A stretch of DNA of 64,000 bases from JAGDMS01 sp050015455 (GCA_050015455.1 JBEKBJ010000002.1:66863-130862); one strand, 5' to 3'. Numbered from the stretch's first letter, positions 17,786 to 26,873 are shown. The notes: generated by a model not told the origin, from the sequence alone. A program made the numbers and translations.

Positions 17786-20700
17786 CTACATGCACACTCC
17801 GGAGCTGCAATGCGTCGCAGGTAACACACAGTCTGTGTTTACCGTACACGCTGACACTGTCATTGATACGTTCTCAGTCAGTGCCCCGAACCAATTTTCG
17901 GTTGCGCCGACGTCATGGACCATTTGCCACTGGAAGTTGTACGGGCCCGGAGTTGCTGGCGCGGTCACGGTCCAGGTGAAGGTCTTCAGGTTCGTGAAGG
18001 CGATACTGTCGGATGGATTGAGATATACCCGGTTCATCCCCCACGTGGTGTTGTCCTGGGTATTCTGCGAACCGAGGGCATAGTCTGCTCCTGGTGTCGG
18101 GGTCGCCGTCCAAGTGGTGCTTCCGGTATTTTGCATCGTCACGGACACGCTGTACTGATTTCCCGCGATCATCGCGGTCGGCACACTCACGCTCACGAAC
18201 GCTGCATTATCACCGGTCGAAGGCGTATTCGTCGGCGTCAGCGTCGGCGTATTCGTCGGCGTGCGCGTATTGGTCGGCGTGCGCGTATTGGTCGGCGTCG
18301 ACGTGTTCGTCGGCGTGTTCGTCGGCGTTGGCGTGTTCGTCAGCGTGTTCGTCGGCGTCAGCGTGTTCGTCGGCGTCGGCGTGTTCGTCGGCGTCGGCGT
18401 GTTCGTCGGCGTCTTCGTTGTCGTCGGGGTGATCGTCGGTGTCAGCGTATTGGTTGGCGTCAGTGTGTTCCTTGGCGTCCAGGTCGGGGTGCTCGTCAGG
18501 GTGTTCGTCGGCGTTGCCGTGCTCGCCGGTGTGTTCGTTACCGTCGGAGTGATGGTCACCGTCGGAGTGATCGTTACCGTCGGGCTGTTCGTCGGCGTTG
18601 GAGTGTTCGTTGGTGTCGGTAGTGTGCCCGTAGGTGTCGGAGTGAACGTTGCTGTCGGCACCGTCGAAGTTGGTGTCGCCGTCGACGCCAGCGCCTTGAT
18701 GACATTGCCCATGCTGCTCGGCCCGACGATGATGTTGGGCGACGAGGCACCAACAGGAACCGCGGGAACGGCAAAGCTGTAGCCCCATTCCGTGACCGTC
18801 AGGTTGTACGTCCCCGGCTTGAGAGATCCGGCTGAGAACGTCCCGTCGACCGCGGTGTACACGGTCGAGGCGACGGTGCCGGTCGCGATATTCGTGACGG
18901 CAACGGTCGCCGATGCCAGGCCCGTTCCGCCACTGTCCGTCACCGTTCCGCTGATCGTGAAGTACGACACGGTCACCGTGCAGGTCTCGATGCTCTGCTG
19001 CCCAAGCGTGTCGAGCACCCTGTGGGTGATCGTGTACGAGCCCGGACCGCGATACGTGTGCGGGCCGAATGTCGTGCCCTGGCCGCCGCTGGCGAGCAAG
19101 CTGCCGTCGCCCCAGACCACGGTCACCTGGGAGACGCCGGTACCGCCGGGATCCGACGAGTTATCCGTGAAGATGACGGTCCAGTTCGTATTGACCTGCG
19201 CTTGCAGGGCAGCGCACCACGACATCGGGATCGGACTGCCGGTCGGCGGCGGCGGCGGCGTTCCCGTCGGCGTCGGTGTGATCGCACCCGGTGTGGGCGC
19301 GTAGTCGGGAGTGTAGACCGACACGTTCTTCGTGACGGATCCGGCGCCGCCGTCCACGGTCAACGTGATCTGGTACGTGCCTGTGCCGCTATAGGTATGG
19401 GTTGCGCTGGCGCCCGAGCCATCAGTCGAGCCGTCGCCCCAGTTCCAATCGTAGGAACCGCATCCGCCGATGCAGGCTGCCTGGGCATACACGGTCACCG
19501 TGAGCGTGTTGGGGCTGCCCAGCGTGTAGCCGAAGTTCACCTCCGGCACGTTATTGTGAATGGTGGCCGCGTAGGTGGCCAGGTCGGTCTTGCCGATATA
19601 CGGCGCGTTGTTCACCGTTGCGCTTGCTCCGAGCGAACCGCCGTGGCACTGGCCGCACGCGAGATCGAGGTCCACCCAAACCGCCTTGGGGTACGAGCCG
19701 TCGGGTGTGGTCTGCGCGTTCCTGTCCTCGGTGACGGCCGTCCATATCCCGCTCGCCCCAGTGCAATTGCCAGAGGAGACGTCAGACAGGTAGACAACCG
19801 GCTGACTAGGAGCATTCTGAACCGCACCTGTATGTACAGAGCAGGTTCCTCCATAGAACTGACCTATTGTCGGGAATGTGCTGTAAGTCGCACTGGTATT
19901 GATTCTCCACAAATGCACCGGCATGGATGTCTGATTGCCGTTCGCCTCAGCCTGTGTAGCCATATGACAGACGACGCAGGGACTGTCATATTTGCTGGAG
20001 TCAAACGGTGTCCCGGCTCCCATCGGATGGAGCATGCTCGACACAGCCACCTGCGGAGCGCCGGCGTCGGTTGCGCCGGTTGTGCTGTTGTTCACATGAC
20101 AATTCTCGCACGTCTTCCTGATGGCCGCCTCCGACTGATCCTCAATAAAGAGACTGTTGTGGACATCGTGGCAGGTCGAGCAGGTCCCCTGCTTGGTGCC
20201 CAGATCGCCGGATGCGTCGGCCCTCCATGAGCCAACACCGTATAGCCCCTCACAGTCGGCTTTGGTCGTTATTTCACTGCCGTCAGCGTTCGTCTTCGCC
20301 GGAGTGCTGCTCGTGGGCGATTGCCAGCAGGTGTAGCCCTTGAAGATGCTGCCATACTCCGAGGTCCCACTCGGGTCGGTAAGATCGTATTCACCAAGTG
20401 AATTCAGCGTGATAGATCCAGGACCGGTCTGTGCGCCGGCGTACTGCGCGTGCGGACTGTTCAGGAACGAGTTTCCGAGCACATGGCCGTTGAAGTCGCG
20501 GCCCGCTGCTGCGCCGTGGCTTATGCCGGTCGGGATCAGAGTCGGGTCGTACTGCGTCGTGCCCGTTGAAGAGCCACCCTGGGCGGGCCAGTTCTTGGCG
20601 ATGGACTGGTGGCAGCCGAAGCACAGGTTGGTTCTGCCGGTGCCTGCCGCGAGGGCGCCCATACCGCCGCTGGTGGCGTGTGTTGTAAAGAAAACGGAGG

Positions 20701-22405
20701 CTGCCGAAGGGTAAGAAGTCCACGTTCCGCCATTACCGGTACACGCCACCGCGGTGAGAAAAATCTCACCAGCGTTGATGCTGCATGATGCCGAGGTACT
20801 GCTCCAACTTCCGCCGGCGGCCGAACATTGGGCTTGAGTACTGTAGCTGCACGATCCGCCCGTAATCTCACCCTGCACTACGTTCCCGACCTCCGCGTTG
20901 TGGCATCGTGAACACTGAATGCCGTTAAGGTCCCACTTCGGATTCAACGGATTCAGATTAATGCCCGGGAATGACTCCTGAGGCTCAAGTCCGGCGTATC
21001 CGGGAGTACCGATCGACTGCACGCCGGGATTATTGTTGTCGCTGTAGCCTGCCGTGTGGCACGCTGCGCAGCTGGTCGTCGCGGTGTACCCATTGGTAGG
21101 TCCGGGAAGCAAACCATAGCCGTTCGTTCCATAAACGACCGAAGGCAATGGGGTCAGCCAGTCGCCGTAGATATAATAAAGGTTCTGGGGTGTGCCGCTG
21201 ACCGTGATCTGTCCGAACGGATCCGAAGAGGTCTTGAAGTTGATGGGGTGGGTGCCGTCGGTGGTGTAGACGCACAGACCGTCCGTCGGGTCCGTCGGGG
21301 TTTGGCCGCTGGCACACGGACCTGCCCAGCTCTGCCCCGCCGTTACTTTCCTGAGCATGTTCTTGTGACCCGTCTGGAGATAGCTGTCCTTCCATCTTTC
21401 TGGCGAGCTGTTGTACTGGACGGTGTCGCTGTGGCAGTGCAGGCAGCCGGTATCAGCATCGGGTGCCTGAGCGGTATAGTCCCATTGCGGCATCTTGTAG
21501 GTGTTTCCGTCATTACCAATAGCAATGGTGGTTTCTGCGCCCTGACCGATCCAGTTGCTCCACGTGCCCCCGTTCGCGAGACAGAGGCCCATGGTGTTAT
21601 AGTTACTCAGATCAATGTACCCCGTGTTTGTGCTGCCGTCGGCTTTCGTGAGGGTGGTGGAGCCGGAGGAGGAATGTATTATGCCGGCAATGCTCTTGTT
21701 ATAGATGCAGCTGGTACCGGATACCGACCAGTCATAGGCTATATTCGCGTTGTATGGAGTGGTGGTGGCGTAGATGGAAGGGCAGTGTGCAGCGTCATAC
21801 CCAGGAACAGCGGACCAATCCATCCCTGCATAGCAGTAACCAGTGCCGGTACCCTGGATTGTCCCGTTTGGTGTGGGAAAGGGGAGAGGATTACCATTGG
21901 CATACTGGCCCTTGAACTGTGCACCGTAGGCTGCGCAGGCGCCGCTTGTTACCCACGTGCCTCCCACGCCCGCGCACATGGCCTGGGTCCGATCCAGACC
22001 TGCCAGCGATATACCGTTGCCGGTTGCACTATTGACGCAGATGCTCGTCGACCAGGCGTGTGCCGCCCCGTCGTTTCCTGCGGAACCCGCGTACGTGCAC
22101 GCATTCTTTGAGGTCATTGACGAAAGGTTGAAGGGCGTGCCGCCGTTCATGGTTCCCTTGATCAAACTCTGGCAGGTATGTCTGTCGGTGACGCCGTCAG
22201 CGATATCGAGCGCGCCGTTGGTGTGCACGCCGACGATGCAGACGAAATCCGTGGGCTTGCTCCAGCCACCAGCGCCGTCCGGGACGGCACCGTCCCACAT
22301 ATATTTCGCCGAGGCACCGCCCGCGGCCAGCATCACGCAAGCAGCCACAGCAAGCACCGCCACGAGCCGGGCTTCCGTGAAAAGGGTTTTTCTCTTCCCT
22401 GTCAT
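17786..22405 (-). CDS. Giant octaheme cytochrome with PKD, Thr-Pro linker and NBR1-type Ig domain
   Basis: A 1539-residue secreted protein. Signal peptide at residues 1-32 (AAGGASA). Residues to about 990 hold eight CxxCH motifs (CLHCH, CAACH, CSRCH, CFGCH, CSTCH, CENCH, CVVCH, CGQCH) and several disulfide-like Cys inserts. Two PKD domains follow (YDWNWGDGSTDG; VTVVWGDGS), then a carboxypeptidase-regulatory-like Ig fold (ISGTVTDSGGTGLASATV), about 150 residues of Thr-Pro repeats, an NBR1-like Ig domain (NTGSTTWTATPTPG...YNFQWQMV) and a Cys-rich tail (CTVNTDCVLPATHCSSGVCM). It looks like a cell-surface electron carrier held out on a stiff stalk. The ATG at 22405 has GGAAGGAG upstream. First gene of the cluster. 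Confidence 0.88.
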   Translation of the reverse strand: MTGKRKTLFTEARLVAVLAVAACVMLAAGGASAKYMWDGAVPDGAGGWSKPTDFVCIVGVHTNGALDIADGVTDRHTCQSLIKGTMNGGTPFNLSSMTSKNACTYAGSAGNDGAAHAWSTSICVNSATGNGISLAGLDRTQAMCAGVGGTWVTSGACAAYGAQFKGQYANGNPLPFPTPNGTIQGTGTGYCYAGMDWSAVPGYDAAHCPSIYATTTPYNANIAYDWSVSGTSCIYNKSIAGIIHSSSGSTTLTKADGSTNTGYIDLSNYNTMGLCLANGGTWSNWIGQGAETTIAIGNDGNTYKMPQWDYTAQAPDADTGCLHCHSDTVQYNSSPERWKDSYLQTGHKNMLRKVTAGQSWAGPCASGQTPTDPTDGLCVYTTDGTHPINFKTSSDPFGQITVSGTPQNLYYIYGDWLTPLPSVVYGTNGYGLLPGPTNGYTATTSCAACHTAGYSDNNNPGVQSIGTPGYAGLEPQESFPGINLNPLNPKWDLNGIQCSRCHNAEVGNVVQGEITGGSCSYSTQAQCSAAGGSWSSTSASCSINAGEIFLTAVACTGNGGTWTSYPSAASVFFTTHATSGGMGALAAGTGRTNLCFGCHQSIAKNWPAQGGSSTGTTQYDPTLIPTGISHGAAAGRDFNGHVLGNSFLNSPHAQYAGAQTGPGSITLNSLGEYDLTDPSGTSEYGSIFKGYTCWQSPTSSTPAKTNADGSEITTKADCEGLYGVGSWRADASGDLGTKQGTCSTCHDVHNSLFIEDQSEAAIRKTCENCHVNNSTTGATDAGAPQVAVSSMLHPMGAGTPFDSSKYDSPCVVCHMATQAEANGNQTSMPVHLWRINTSATYSTFPTIGQFYGGTCSVHTGAVQNAPSQPVVYLSDVSSGNCTGASGIWTAVTEDRNAQTTPDGSYPKAVWVDLDLACGQCHGGSLGASATVNNAPYIGKTDLATYAATIHNNVPEVNFGYTLGSPNTLTVTVYAQAACIGGCGSYDWNWGDGSTDGSGASATHTYSGTGTYQITLTVDGGAGSVTKNVSVYTPDYAPTPGAITPTPTGTPPPPPTGSPIPMSWCAALQAQVNTNWTVIFTDNSSDPGGTGVSQVTVVWGDGSLLASGGQGTTFGPHTYRGPGSYTITHRVLDTLGQQSIETCTVTVSYFTISGTVTDSGGTGLASATVAVTNIATGTVASTVYTAVDGTFSAGSLKPGTYNLTVTEWGYSFAVPAVPVGASSPNIIVGPSSMGNVIKALASTATPTSTVPTATFTPTPTGTLPTPTNTPTPTNSPTVTITPTVTITPTVTNTPASTATPTNTLTSTPTWTPRNTLTPTNTLTPTITPTTTKTPTNTPTPTNTPTPTNTLTPTNTLTNTPTPTNTPTNTSTPTNTRTPTNTRTPTNTPTLTPTNTPSTGDNAAFVSVSVPTAMIAGNQYSVSVTMQNTGSTTWTATPTPGADYALGSQNTQDNTTWGMNRVYLNPSDSIAFTNLKTFTWTVTAPATPGPYNFQWQMVHDVGATENWFGALTENVSMTVSACTVNTDCVLPATHCSSGVCM
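18222..18680 (-). repeat. Degenerate coding tandem repeat, Thr-Pro stalk
   Basis: About 450 bp of imperfect short-period repeats built from GTCGGCGT-like units on the plus strand encode alternating Thr-Pro-Thr/Asn-Thr-Pro on the minus strand, within the giant cytochrome gene. Likely slippage-prone, so stalk length may vary between strains. Confidence 0.85.
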
Positions 22406-22807
22406 GATTCGTAGCTCCTTCCGTCTTGGCCCATGGGTTCCTCGCTCCGCTCTTTGCCCGCCGATTGTTGTTTTGCGGTTTCCTGCGACGCGATGCTCTT
22501 CCCCGCCGTAGGGACCGGCGGTCTCGTGGAACCGCAACATGCGTGCCGCGTCCGCATATAGCCAAACCCACGCCAAAAGGCGAACGGAAAACACGCGAGT
22601 GTGGAAAAACACGCACCGAGGTGCGGGAAAATACGCAGAGGCCGCAGCACAAGACCGCGCCGGCAACCTAGGTCTACAACGGCGTGGCGACCGTCAGGCT
22701 GGCCGTCGCTAACGAGACCAGCGGGCGCAGGTGCTTGCGAGGGACCTACCTGCTCTTCACGGGTATACGCGGACCCTTCTCGCTATCCCCGCGGCGGCCC
22801 CTAGCCC
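22406..22807. other. Control region of the cytochrome cluster
   Basis: No gene seen. It holds the leader and sigma-54-type promoter of the cytochrome cluster (22534-22548) and separates it from the receiver protein at 22808. Confidence 0.6.
22534..22548 (-). promoter_or_regulatory. Sigma-54 (-24/-12) promoter for the cytochrome cluster
   Basis: Minus strand reads GGCACG-CATG-TTGC: invariant GG and GC separated by exactly 10 nt, matching the consensus TGGCACG-N4-TTGCA at 10 of 11 fixed positions visible here apart from the leading base. It predicts a start about 115 nt before the octaheme ATG. An NtrC-type activator is encoded nearby. Confidence 0.7.
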
Positions 22808-23203
22808 TCAGTCGCAGCGTTGCTTGTTGCTTTGCCGGCCACCTACTGCCTCGGCCACAATCAGGGGAAGCTCGTCGAAATCGAAGGGCTTCTTGAGGTA
22901 CGCAAACGCACCACGGCGCCGCGCCTCCGCGGCCGAACACACATCCTCGTAAGCCGTCATGACGACCACGGCCGCGTCGCGACCGCGGTCGTTTTTGACC
23001 GACTGCAGCATTGCTAAGCCATTACCATCGGGCAGCCGGACATCGAGAAACACCACAGCGGGCTGAAACTCCCGAAAGAGCGCCAGGCCCTCCACCGCGG
23101 TCTCCGCCAGCGCCACCTCGTACCCCGCGGCCCGCAGCGTCTGTGCCACCGACCAGCGGATCATGTGCTCGTCGTCGATGATCAACACCTTCGCCGAGGT
23201 CAT
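22808..23203 (-). CDS. Stand-alone receiver-domain response regulator
   Basis: A 131-residue CheY-like protein: acidic pocket (IIDDEH), phospho-accepting Asp in FLDVRLPDG, switch Thr in VMTAYED and Lys in KKPFDF. No output domain. It is a close relative of the receiver domain of the NtrC-type regulator encoded just upstream (same order of residues and even the same IRWS segment), so it looks like a partial duplication that kept the phospho-switch but lost the AAA+ and DNA-binding parts. It may compete for phosphate from the same kinase. Start at 23203 chosen by alignment with that paralogue; the ribosome site is weak. Confidence 0.85.
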   Translation of the reverse strand: MTSAKVLIIDDEHMIRWSVAQTLRAAGYEVALAETAVEGLALFREFQPAVVFLDVRLPDGNGLAMLQSVKNDRGRDAAVVVMTAYEDVCSAAEARRRGAFAYLKKPFDFDELPLIVAEAVGGRQSNKQRCD

Positions 23204-23350
23204 GGCGTACATCGCGGTCGCATTGGATTTACACGCACGACGAGCGGGAGCAACTGTCGTGCCCTGCGCGGAGAGAGCCGATGCACGTGAATTGAGCCTG
23301 GGCTGGCGAACTCGATGCGGGAAAAGATACCCAGGTCTGGGCGAAATTCC

Positions 23351-24721
23351 TCAGGCCGCCGAGTCGAGCTTGTGCATGCGGTAGCGTAACGCGTCGCGAC
23401 TAATACCGAGCAGCTGCGCCGCGTGCGTCTGATTACCCCCCGCAACCTCCAGCGCCTGGCGTACGAAGTCCTTTTCCACTTGCTCGAGACTGATGCCGGT
23501 TGGCGCCAGGCGGTACTGCGGCTTGGCCGAGCTGACGTGCGGCCGGATGATTTCCGGCGGCAGGTGTTCGGGAAGAATGGTCTCGCCCTTCTCGAGGATC
23601 AGGATGCGCTCGAGGAGATTTTTCAGCTCGCGCACGTTGCCGGGCCACGAATACGACATCAACGATTGCAGCGCGTCGTTGGAGATGCCGCGAAAATCCT
23701 TGTGAAACTCGGCGTTATACTTCGCCATGTAGTGCTGCAGAAGCAGCGGGACGTCTTCGCGCCGCTCACGCAACGGCGGCAGCACAATCGGGATGACGCG
23801 CAGCCGATAGTACAGGTCTTCGCGGAAGCGCCCTTGACGCACTGCTTCCTCCAGGTTGCGATTGGTTGCGGCGACGATGCGCAGGTCGACGCGCTGGTCC
23901 ACGGTGCCGCCGAGACGCTTGAACTGACGGCTTTCGATGAACTTGAGGAGTTTGGGCTGCAAGATCAACGGCAGGTCGCCGACCTCGTCCAGGAACAGCG
24001 TGCCGCCGTCCGCCAACTCCAGCAGTCCCTTCTTGGTAGCGCGGGCATCGGTGAACGCGCCTTTTTCGTACCCGAACAGCTCACTCTCGAAGAGGCTCTC
24101 CGGCACAGCCGTGCAGGAAATGTCGAGGAACGCGCCGTCTGCCCGCTTACTGCCACAGTGGATGGCGCGCGCGAAGAGGTCCTTGCCCGTGCCGTTCTCC
24201 CCTTCGATGAGGACCGTGGTCGCATCGCTCTCAGCGATTTTCTCTACGAGGTCGAGTACCTGGCGGATCTTCTCCGATTCGCCGACAATGTTTTCCACGC
24301 CGTAGGTCTTGCGGCGCTCCTGCCGCAACTCGCTGACCTCCCGGCGCAGATTCGTAGTCTCGAGCGCTCGGCCAACAATGACTTCCAGCTCGTCGAAGTC
24401 GAACGGCTTTTTCAGATAATCGTACGCCCCCAGGCGCATGGCCTCGACTGCCGTGCGGATCTCACCGAAAGCGGTCATGACGATGACGGCGCTCTCCTGT
24501 CCATTCTCTTCCTTCATCTTCTTGAGCAAGGAGAGACCGTCGCCATCCGGCAGTCGCATGTCGAGGAAGACCACCTCGGGCAGGTACTGGCGGAACAGCG
24601 CCATCCCCTCGACCGCAGCGGCGGCGACCGCGACGTCATGCCCGGCTGCAGACAACGTCTGTTCGATCGACCAGCGAATCATCTGCTCATCGTCGACGAC
24701 GAGTACCTTTGCTTTCCTCAT
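23351..24721 (-). CDS. NtrC-family sigma-54-dependent response regulator
   Basis: A 456-residue three-domain activator: receiver (residues 1-120; VVDDEQ, FLDMRLPDG, MTAF, KKPFDF), AAA+ domain (about 140-380) with Walker A ENGTGKDLFARAIH, the sigma-54 contact loop GAFTDA (the usual GAFTGA with G to D), Walker B GTLFLDEVGDLP, and a Fis-type helix-turn-helix at the end (GNQTHAAQLLGISRDALRYR). It should open sigma-54 promoters when phosphorylated. It lies 87 nt downstream of the heme-binding kinase, its presumed partner, and 2 kb from the sigma-54 promoter of the cytochrome cluster, the presumed target. Confidence 0.9.
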   Translation of the reverse strand: MRKAKVLVVDDEQMIRWSIEQTLSAAGHDVAVAAAAVEGMALFRQYLPEVVFLDMRLPDGDGLSLLKKMKEENGQESAVIVMTAFGEIRTAVEAMRLGAYDYLKKPFDFDELEVIVGRALETTNLRREVSELRQERRKTYGVENIVGESEKIRQVLDLVEKIAESDATTVLIEGENGTGKDLFARAIHCGSKRADGAFLDISCTAVPESLFESELFGYEKGAFTDARATKKGLLELADGGTLFLDEVGDLPLILQPKLLKFIESRQFKRLGGTVDQRVDLRIVAATNRNLEEAVRQGRFREDLYYRLRVIPIVLPPLRERREDVPLLLQHYMAKYNAEFHKDFRGISNDALQSLMSYSWPGNVRELKNLLERILILEKGETILPEHLPPEIIRPHVSSAKPQYRLAPTGISLEQVEKDFVRQALEVAGGNQTHAAQLLGISRDALRYRMHKLDSAA

Positions 24722-24808
24722 ACGCTACCCATCAGCACGGTGATGATGCCAGATCTCTCACGCACGGCATCATACGATAGCATCGATGACGACGAGATCG
24801 CCAGGGCG

Positions 24809-26341
24809 CTAAGCGCCCTCACTTGTTTGGACGGCATCCGGGGACACCGGCAGCTCCACCTGCACGCACGTGCCCAGCCCCGGTGCGCTGCGCAGCGAAA
24901 TGCGTCCATGGTGCTGTTCAACGATCTGGCGTGCGATCGACAGCCCGAGCCCGGTCCCGTGCGCCTTGGTGCTGAAAAACGGCTGGAAGGCTTGCGCAGC
25001 CTCCTCCGGCGTCATGCCTTTGCCGTGATCCTCGATCTCGATGGCCGCACCCGTCAGGCTGCCGTTATCGGCTGCCACGCGCGTACGGACCGCAATCTGG
25101 CCTCCGGCCGTGCTGGCCTGAATCGCATTGAGAATGAGGTTGAGCACCACCTGCTGAATCTGATGCGGGTCGGCACTGACTGTGACCGAGGCGGAACCGT
25201 TGGCACCTGGCGCCGGCTGCTTCACGATTTGGATGCCGGCTTTCCTCGCCTCGCCTTCAGCCAACGACAGGCTACGGTCGATGATGTCGTCGAGTTTGAC
25301 GGTTTGCAATTGTGGCGACGGCGGACGGGAGTAATGGAGGACATCTTCGACCGTGTTGTTCAAGCGCTCGATGAGCAAGCGCGTTTGACGGACAATCTCC
25401 CGCCGTGAGTCGTCGGGGGAGAAATCCCGGCTCAACACCGACAGGACGCCGCTGATACCGGTCAACGGGTTGCGAATCTCGTGCGCCATAGCTGCAGCCA
25501 TCTCACCGATCGTGGCCAGTCGATCGGCGCGCGCGAGCTGTTCTTGATGATAGCGCTCCAGCTCTCCTTGCGCTGCGTGCAGCTTGGCGATCATGTCGTT
25601 GAAGTGCCGCGCCAGCTGTCCCAGCTCGTCGCTGTTGGAAACAGCCGCTCGAACGCTGAGATCGCCCCGCTCCGCGCGCCCCATGACGGCCACCAATCGC
25701 TGCAGCGGTTGATCGACCAGCCGCGTGAGCGCCAACCAAACGCCGAGCACGACGACCCCGAGACTAATCAGCGTCGCCACAAACGCCGACCGCCGTAGAC
25801 CGGCGACCTGCTGCTGCAGTTCGTTCACCGAAACACTGAGCTGGAGCATGCCCAGGACCTTCTGCTCGGCCGGATGGCACCCGAAACACTGCGGGCGGTT
25901 GAACACCGGCTGGAGCACCGTCTGAACAATGTCCTGTCCCTCACGGGTCACGGTCACCGGATCCGCCAGGCCCTGGTAGCGTTGCAGCTCGGTGGCGCCG
26001 AGACGTGTGCCCACTTCCGCCGGGTGCGACGAGAAATGCACCATGCCGTCCGTGTCAAAGATTCTCACCGTCTTGATGTCCCGATGAGCGCCAATTGCCT
26101 CCAACAGGTCTTGTATCGGGTGGTGGTCGCCGACCAGCATCTTTCCAACCAGCGTCTTCAGCACTTCCTGCAGGATCTGCAGGTGCTGCTCGGAGCCTAG
26201 TAACAGTTGGTGCTCCTGCGTTTCGATCGCGCTCCAAGGCGCGATGCCGACCGTTAGACCCAGGATCAAGACAACGAGGAGGATGAGCTTGAGCTTGAGG
26301 CTGCTGCCGACGGCAGTGACTATGGCGGTCGTGAAGCGCAT
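24809..26341 (-). CDS. Membrane sensor histidine kinase with periplasmic heme c motif
   Basis: A 510-residue kinase. TM1 at about 16-34; periplasmic sensor domain 35-180 containing CFGCH at residues 152-156, a c-type heme attachment motif; TM2 at about 182-205; HAMP (about 206-260); HisKA with phospho-accepting His in AAAMAHEIRNPLTG; HATPase_c with N box (LNLILNAIQAS), G1 (DHGKGMT) and a GTGLGLSIAR box. The CxxCH lies in the periplasm, where heme ligation takes place, so redox or gas sensing through covalent heme is likely. The ATG at 26341 is 11 nt after ccmE, tying sensor and heme-maturation gene into one operon with the NtrC regulator. Confidence 0.88.
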   Translation of the reverse strand: MRFTTAIVTAVGSSLKLKLILLVVLILGLTVGIAPWSAIETQEHQLLLGSEQHLQILQEVLKTLVGKMLVGDHHPIQDLLEAIGAHRDIKTVRIFDTDGMVHFSSHPAEVGTRLGATELQRYQGLADPVTVTREGQDIVQTVLQPVFNRPQCFGCHPAEQKVLGMLQLSVSVNELQQQVAGLRRSAFVATLISLGVVVLGVWLALTRLVDQPLQRLVAVMGRAERGDLSVRAAVSNSDELGQLARHFNDMIAKLHAAQGELERYHQEQLARADRLATIGEMAAAMAHEIRNPLTGISGVLSVLSRDFSPDDSRREIVRQTRLLIERLNNTVEDVLHYSRPPSPQLQTVKLDDIIDRSLSLAEGEARKAGIQIVKQPAPGANGSASVTVSADPHQIQQVVLNLILNAIQASTAGGQIAVRTRVAADNGSLTGAAIEIEDHGKGMTPEEAAQAFQPFFSTKAHGTGLGLSIARQIVEQHHGRISLRSAPGLGTCVQVELPVSPDAVQTSEGA

Positions 26342-26352
26342 CGTGTCCCGCT

Positions 26353-26763
26353 TCAGGGAGGCAGATGCGCAGCTGGGGCGTCTTGCGGCTCGTACTTCGA
26401 GGGGCAGCTGGCGAGGAGAGATTCGGCCACCAGTCCCTTGGGCGAGAGCCGCCCCTCGACGATGATTTCCCGTCCCTCCGCGAAGAGGTCGGGGACGACA
26501 CCGTGGTAGGAAACCGGGATCTGCTGCTGGCCATCCGCGAGCGCGAAGGACAACCGGAGTGCTCGCGGGTCCCATTCGCTACTGCCTTCGCGCACCTTTC
26601 CTTTCACCCTCACGATCTCGGTTTTGCCGAGTGGTCCGGCGCCGACTGCCTCAGCTACAGTGAGATAGTAACTGGCGGTTCCGTTCATGCCGGTTGCAAT
26701 GAGGTACAGAATCGCAACGGCTATGGCACTACCACCCAGAACGAACTTGGCTCGCTTGCTCAC
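26353..26763 (-). CDS. ccmE: Cytochrome c maturation heme chaperone CcmE, CXXXY type
   Basis: A 136-residue CcmE: N-terminal membrane anchor (residues 8-24, KFVLGGSAIAVAILYLI), then an OB-fold barrel with the family signature YHGVVPDLFAEG and EGRLSPKG. The heme-binding residue, His in the HXXXY motif of enterobacterial CcmE, is Cys here: CPSKY at residues 120-124. CXXXY CcmE is known from Desulfovibrio and archaea and goes with a variant (System I*) maturation pathway. The other ccm genes are not in this window. It begins the operon ccmE - heme kinase - NtrC regulator. Confidence 0.9.
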   Translation of the reverse strand: MSKRAKFVLGGSAIAVAILYLIATGMNGTASYYLTVAEAVGAGPLGKTEIVRVKGKVREGSSEWDPRALRLSFALADGQQQIPVSYHGVVPDLFAEGREIIVEGRLSPKGLVAESLLASCPSKYEPQDAPAAHLPP

Positions 26764-26873
26764 GATGAACTGTGTGGACTCGTGTTCCGTTTGTCAGACC
26801 AACGATTATCCGATACCGTCTTTCCGCCCCTTTCTCAAGGTGGAAACGCGCGCCTGAATGGGGTCTGCCCCGT

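Noticed and set aside
18222..18680. CRISPR-like array of short repeats
   Set aside because: Repeat period is short and irregular, with no unique spacers; it is coding sequence for a Thr-Pro stalk.
23423..25408. Long plus-strand reading frame opposite the NtrC regulator and kinase
   Set aside because: Mirror frame of well-supported genes on the other strand.
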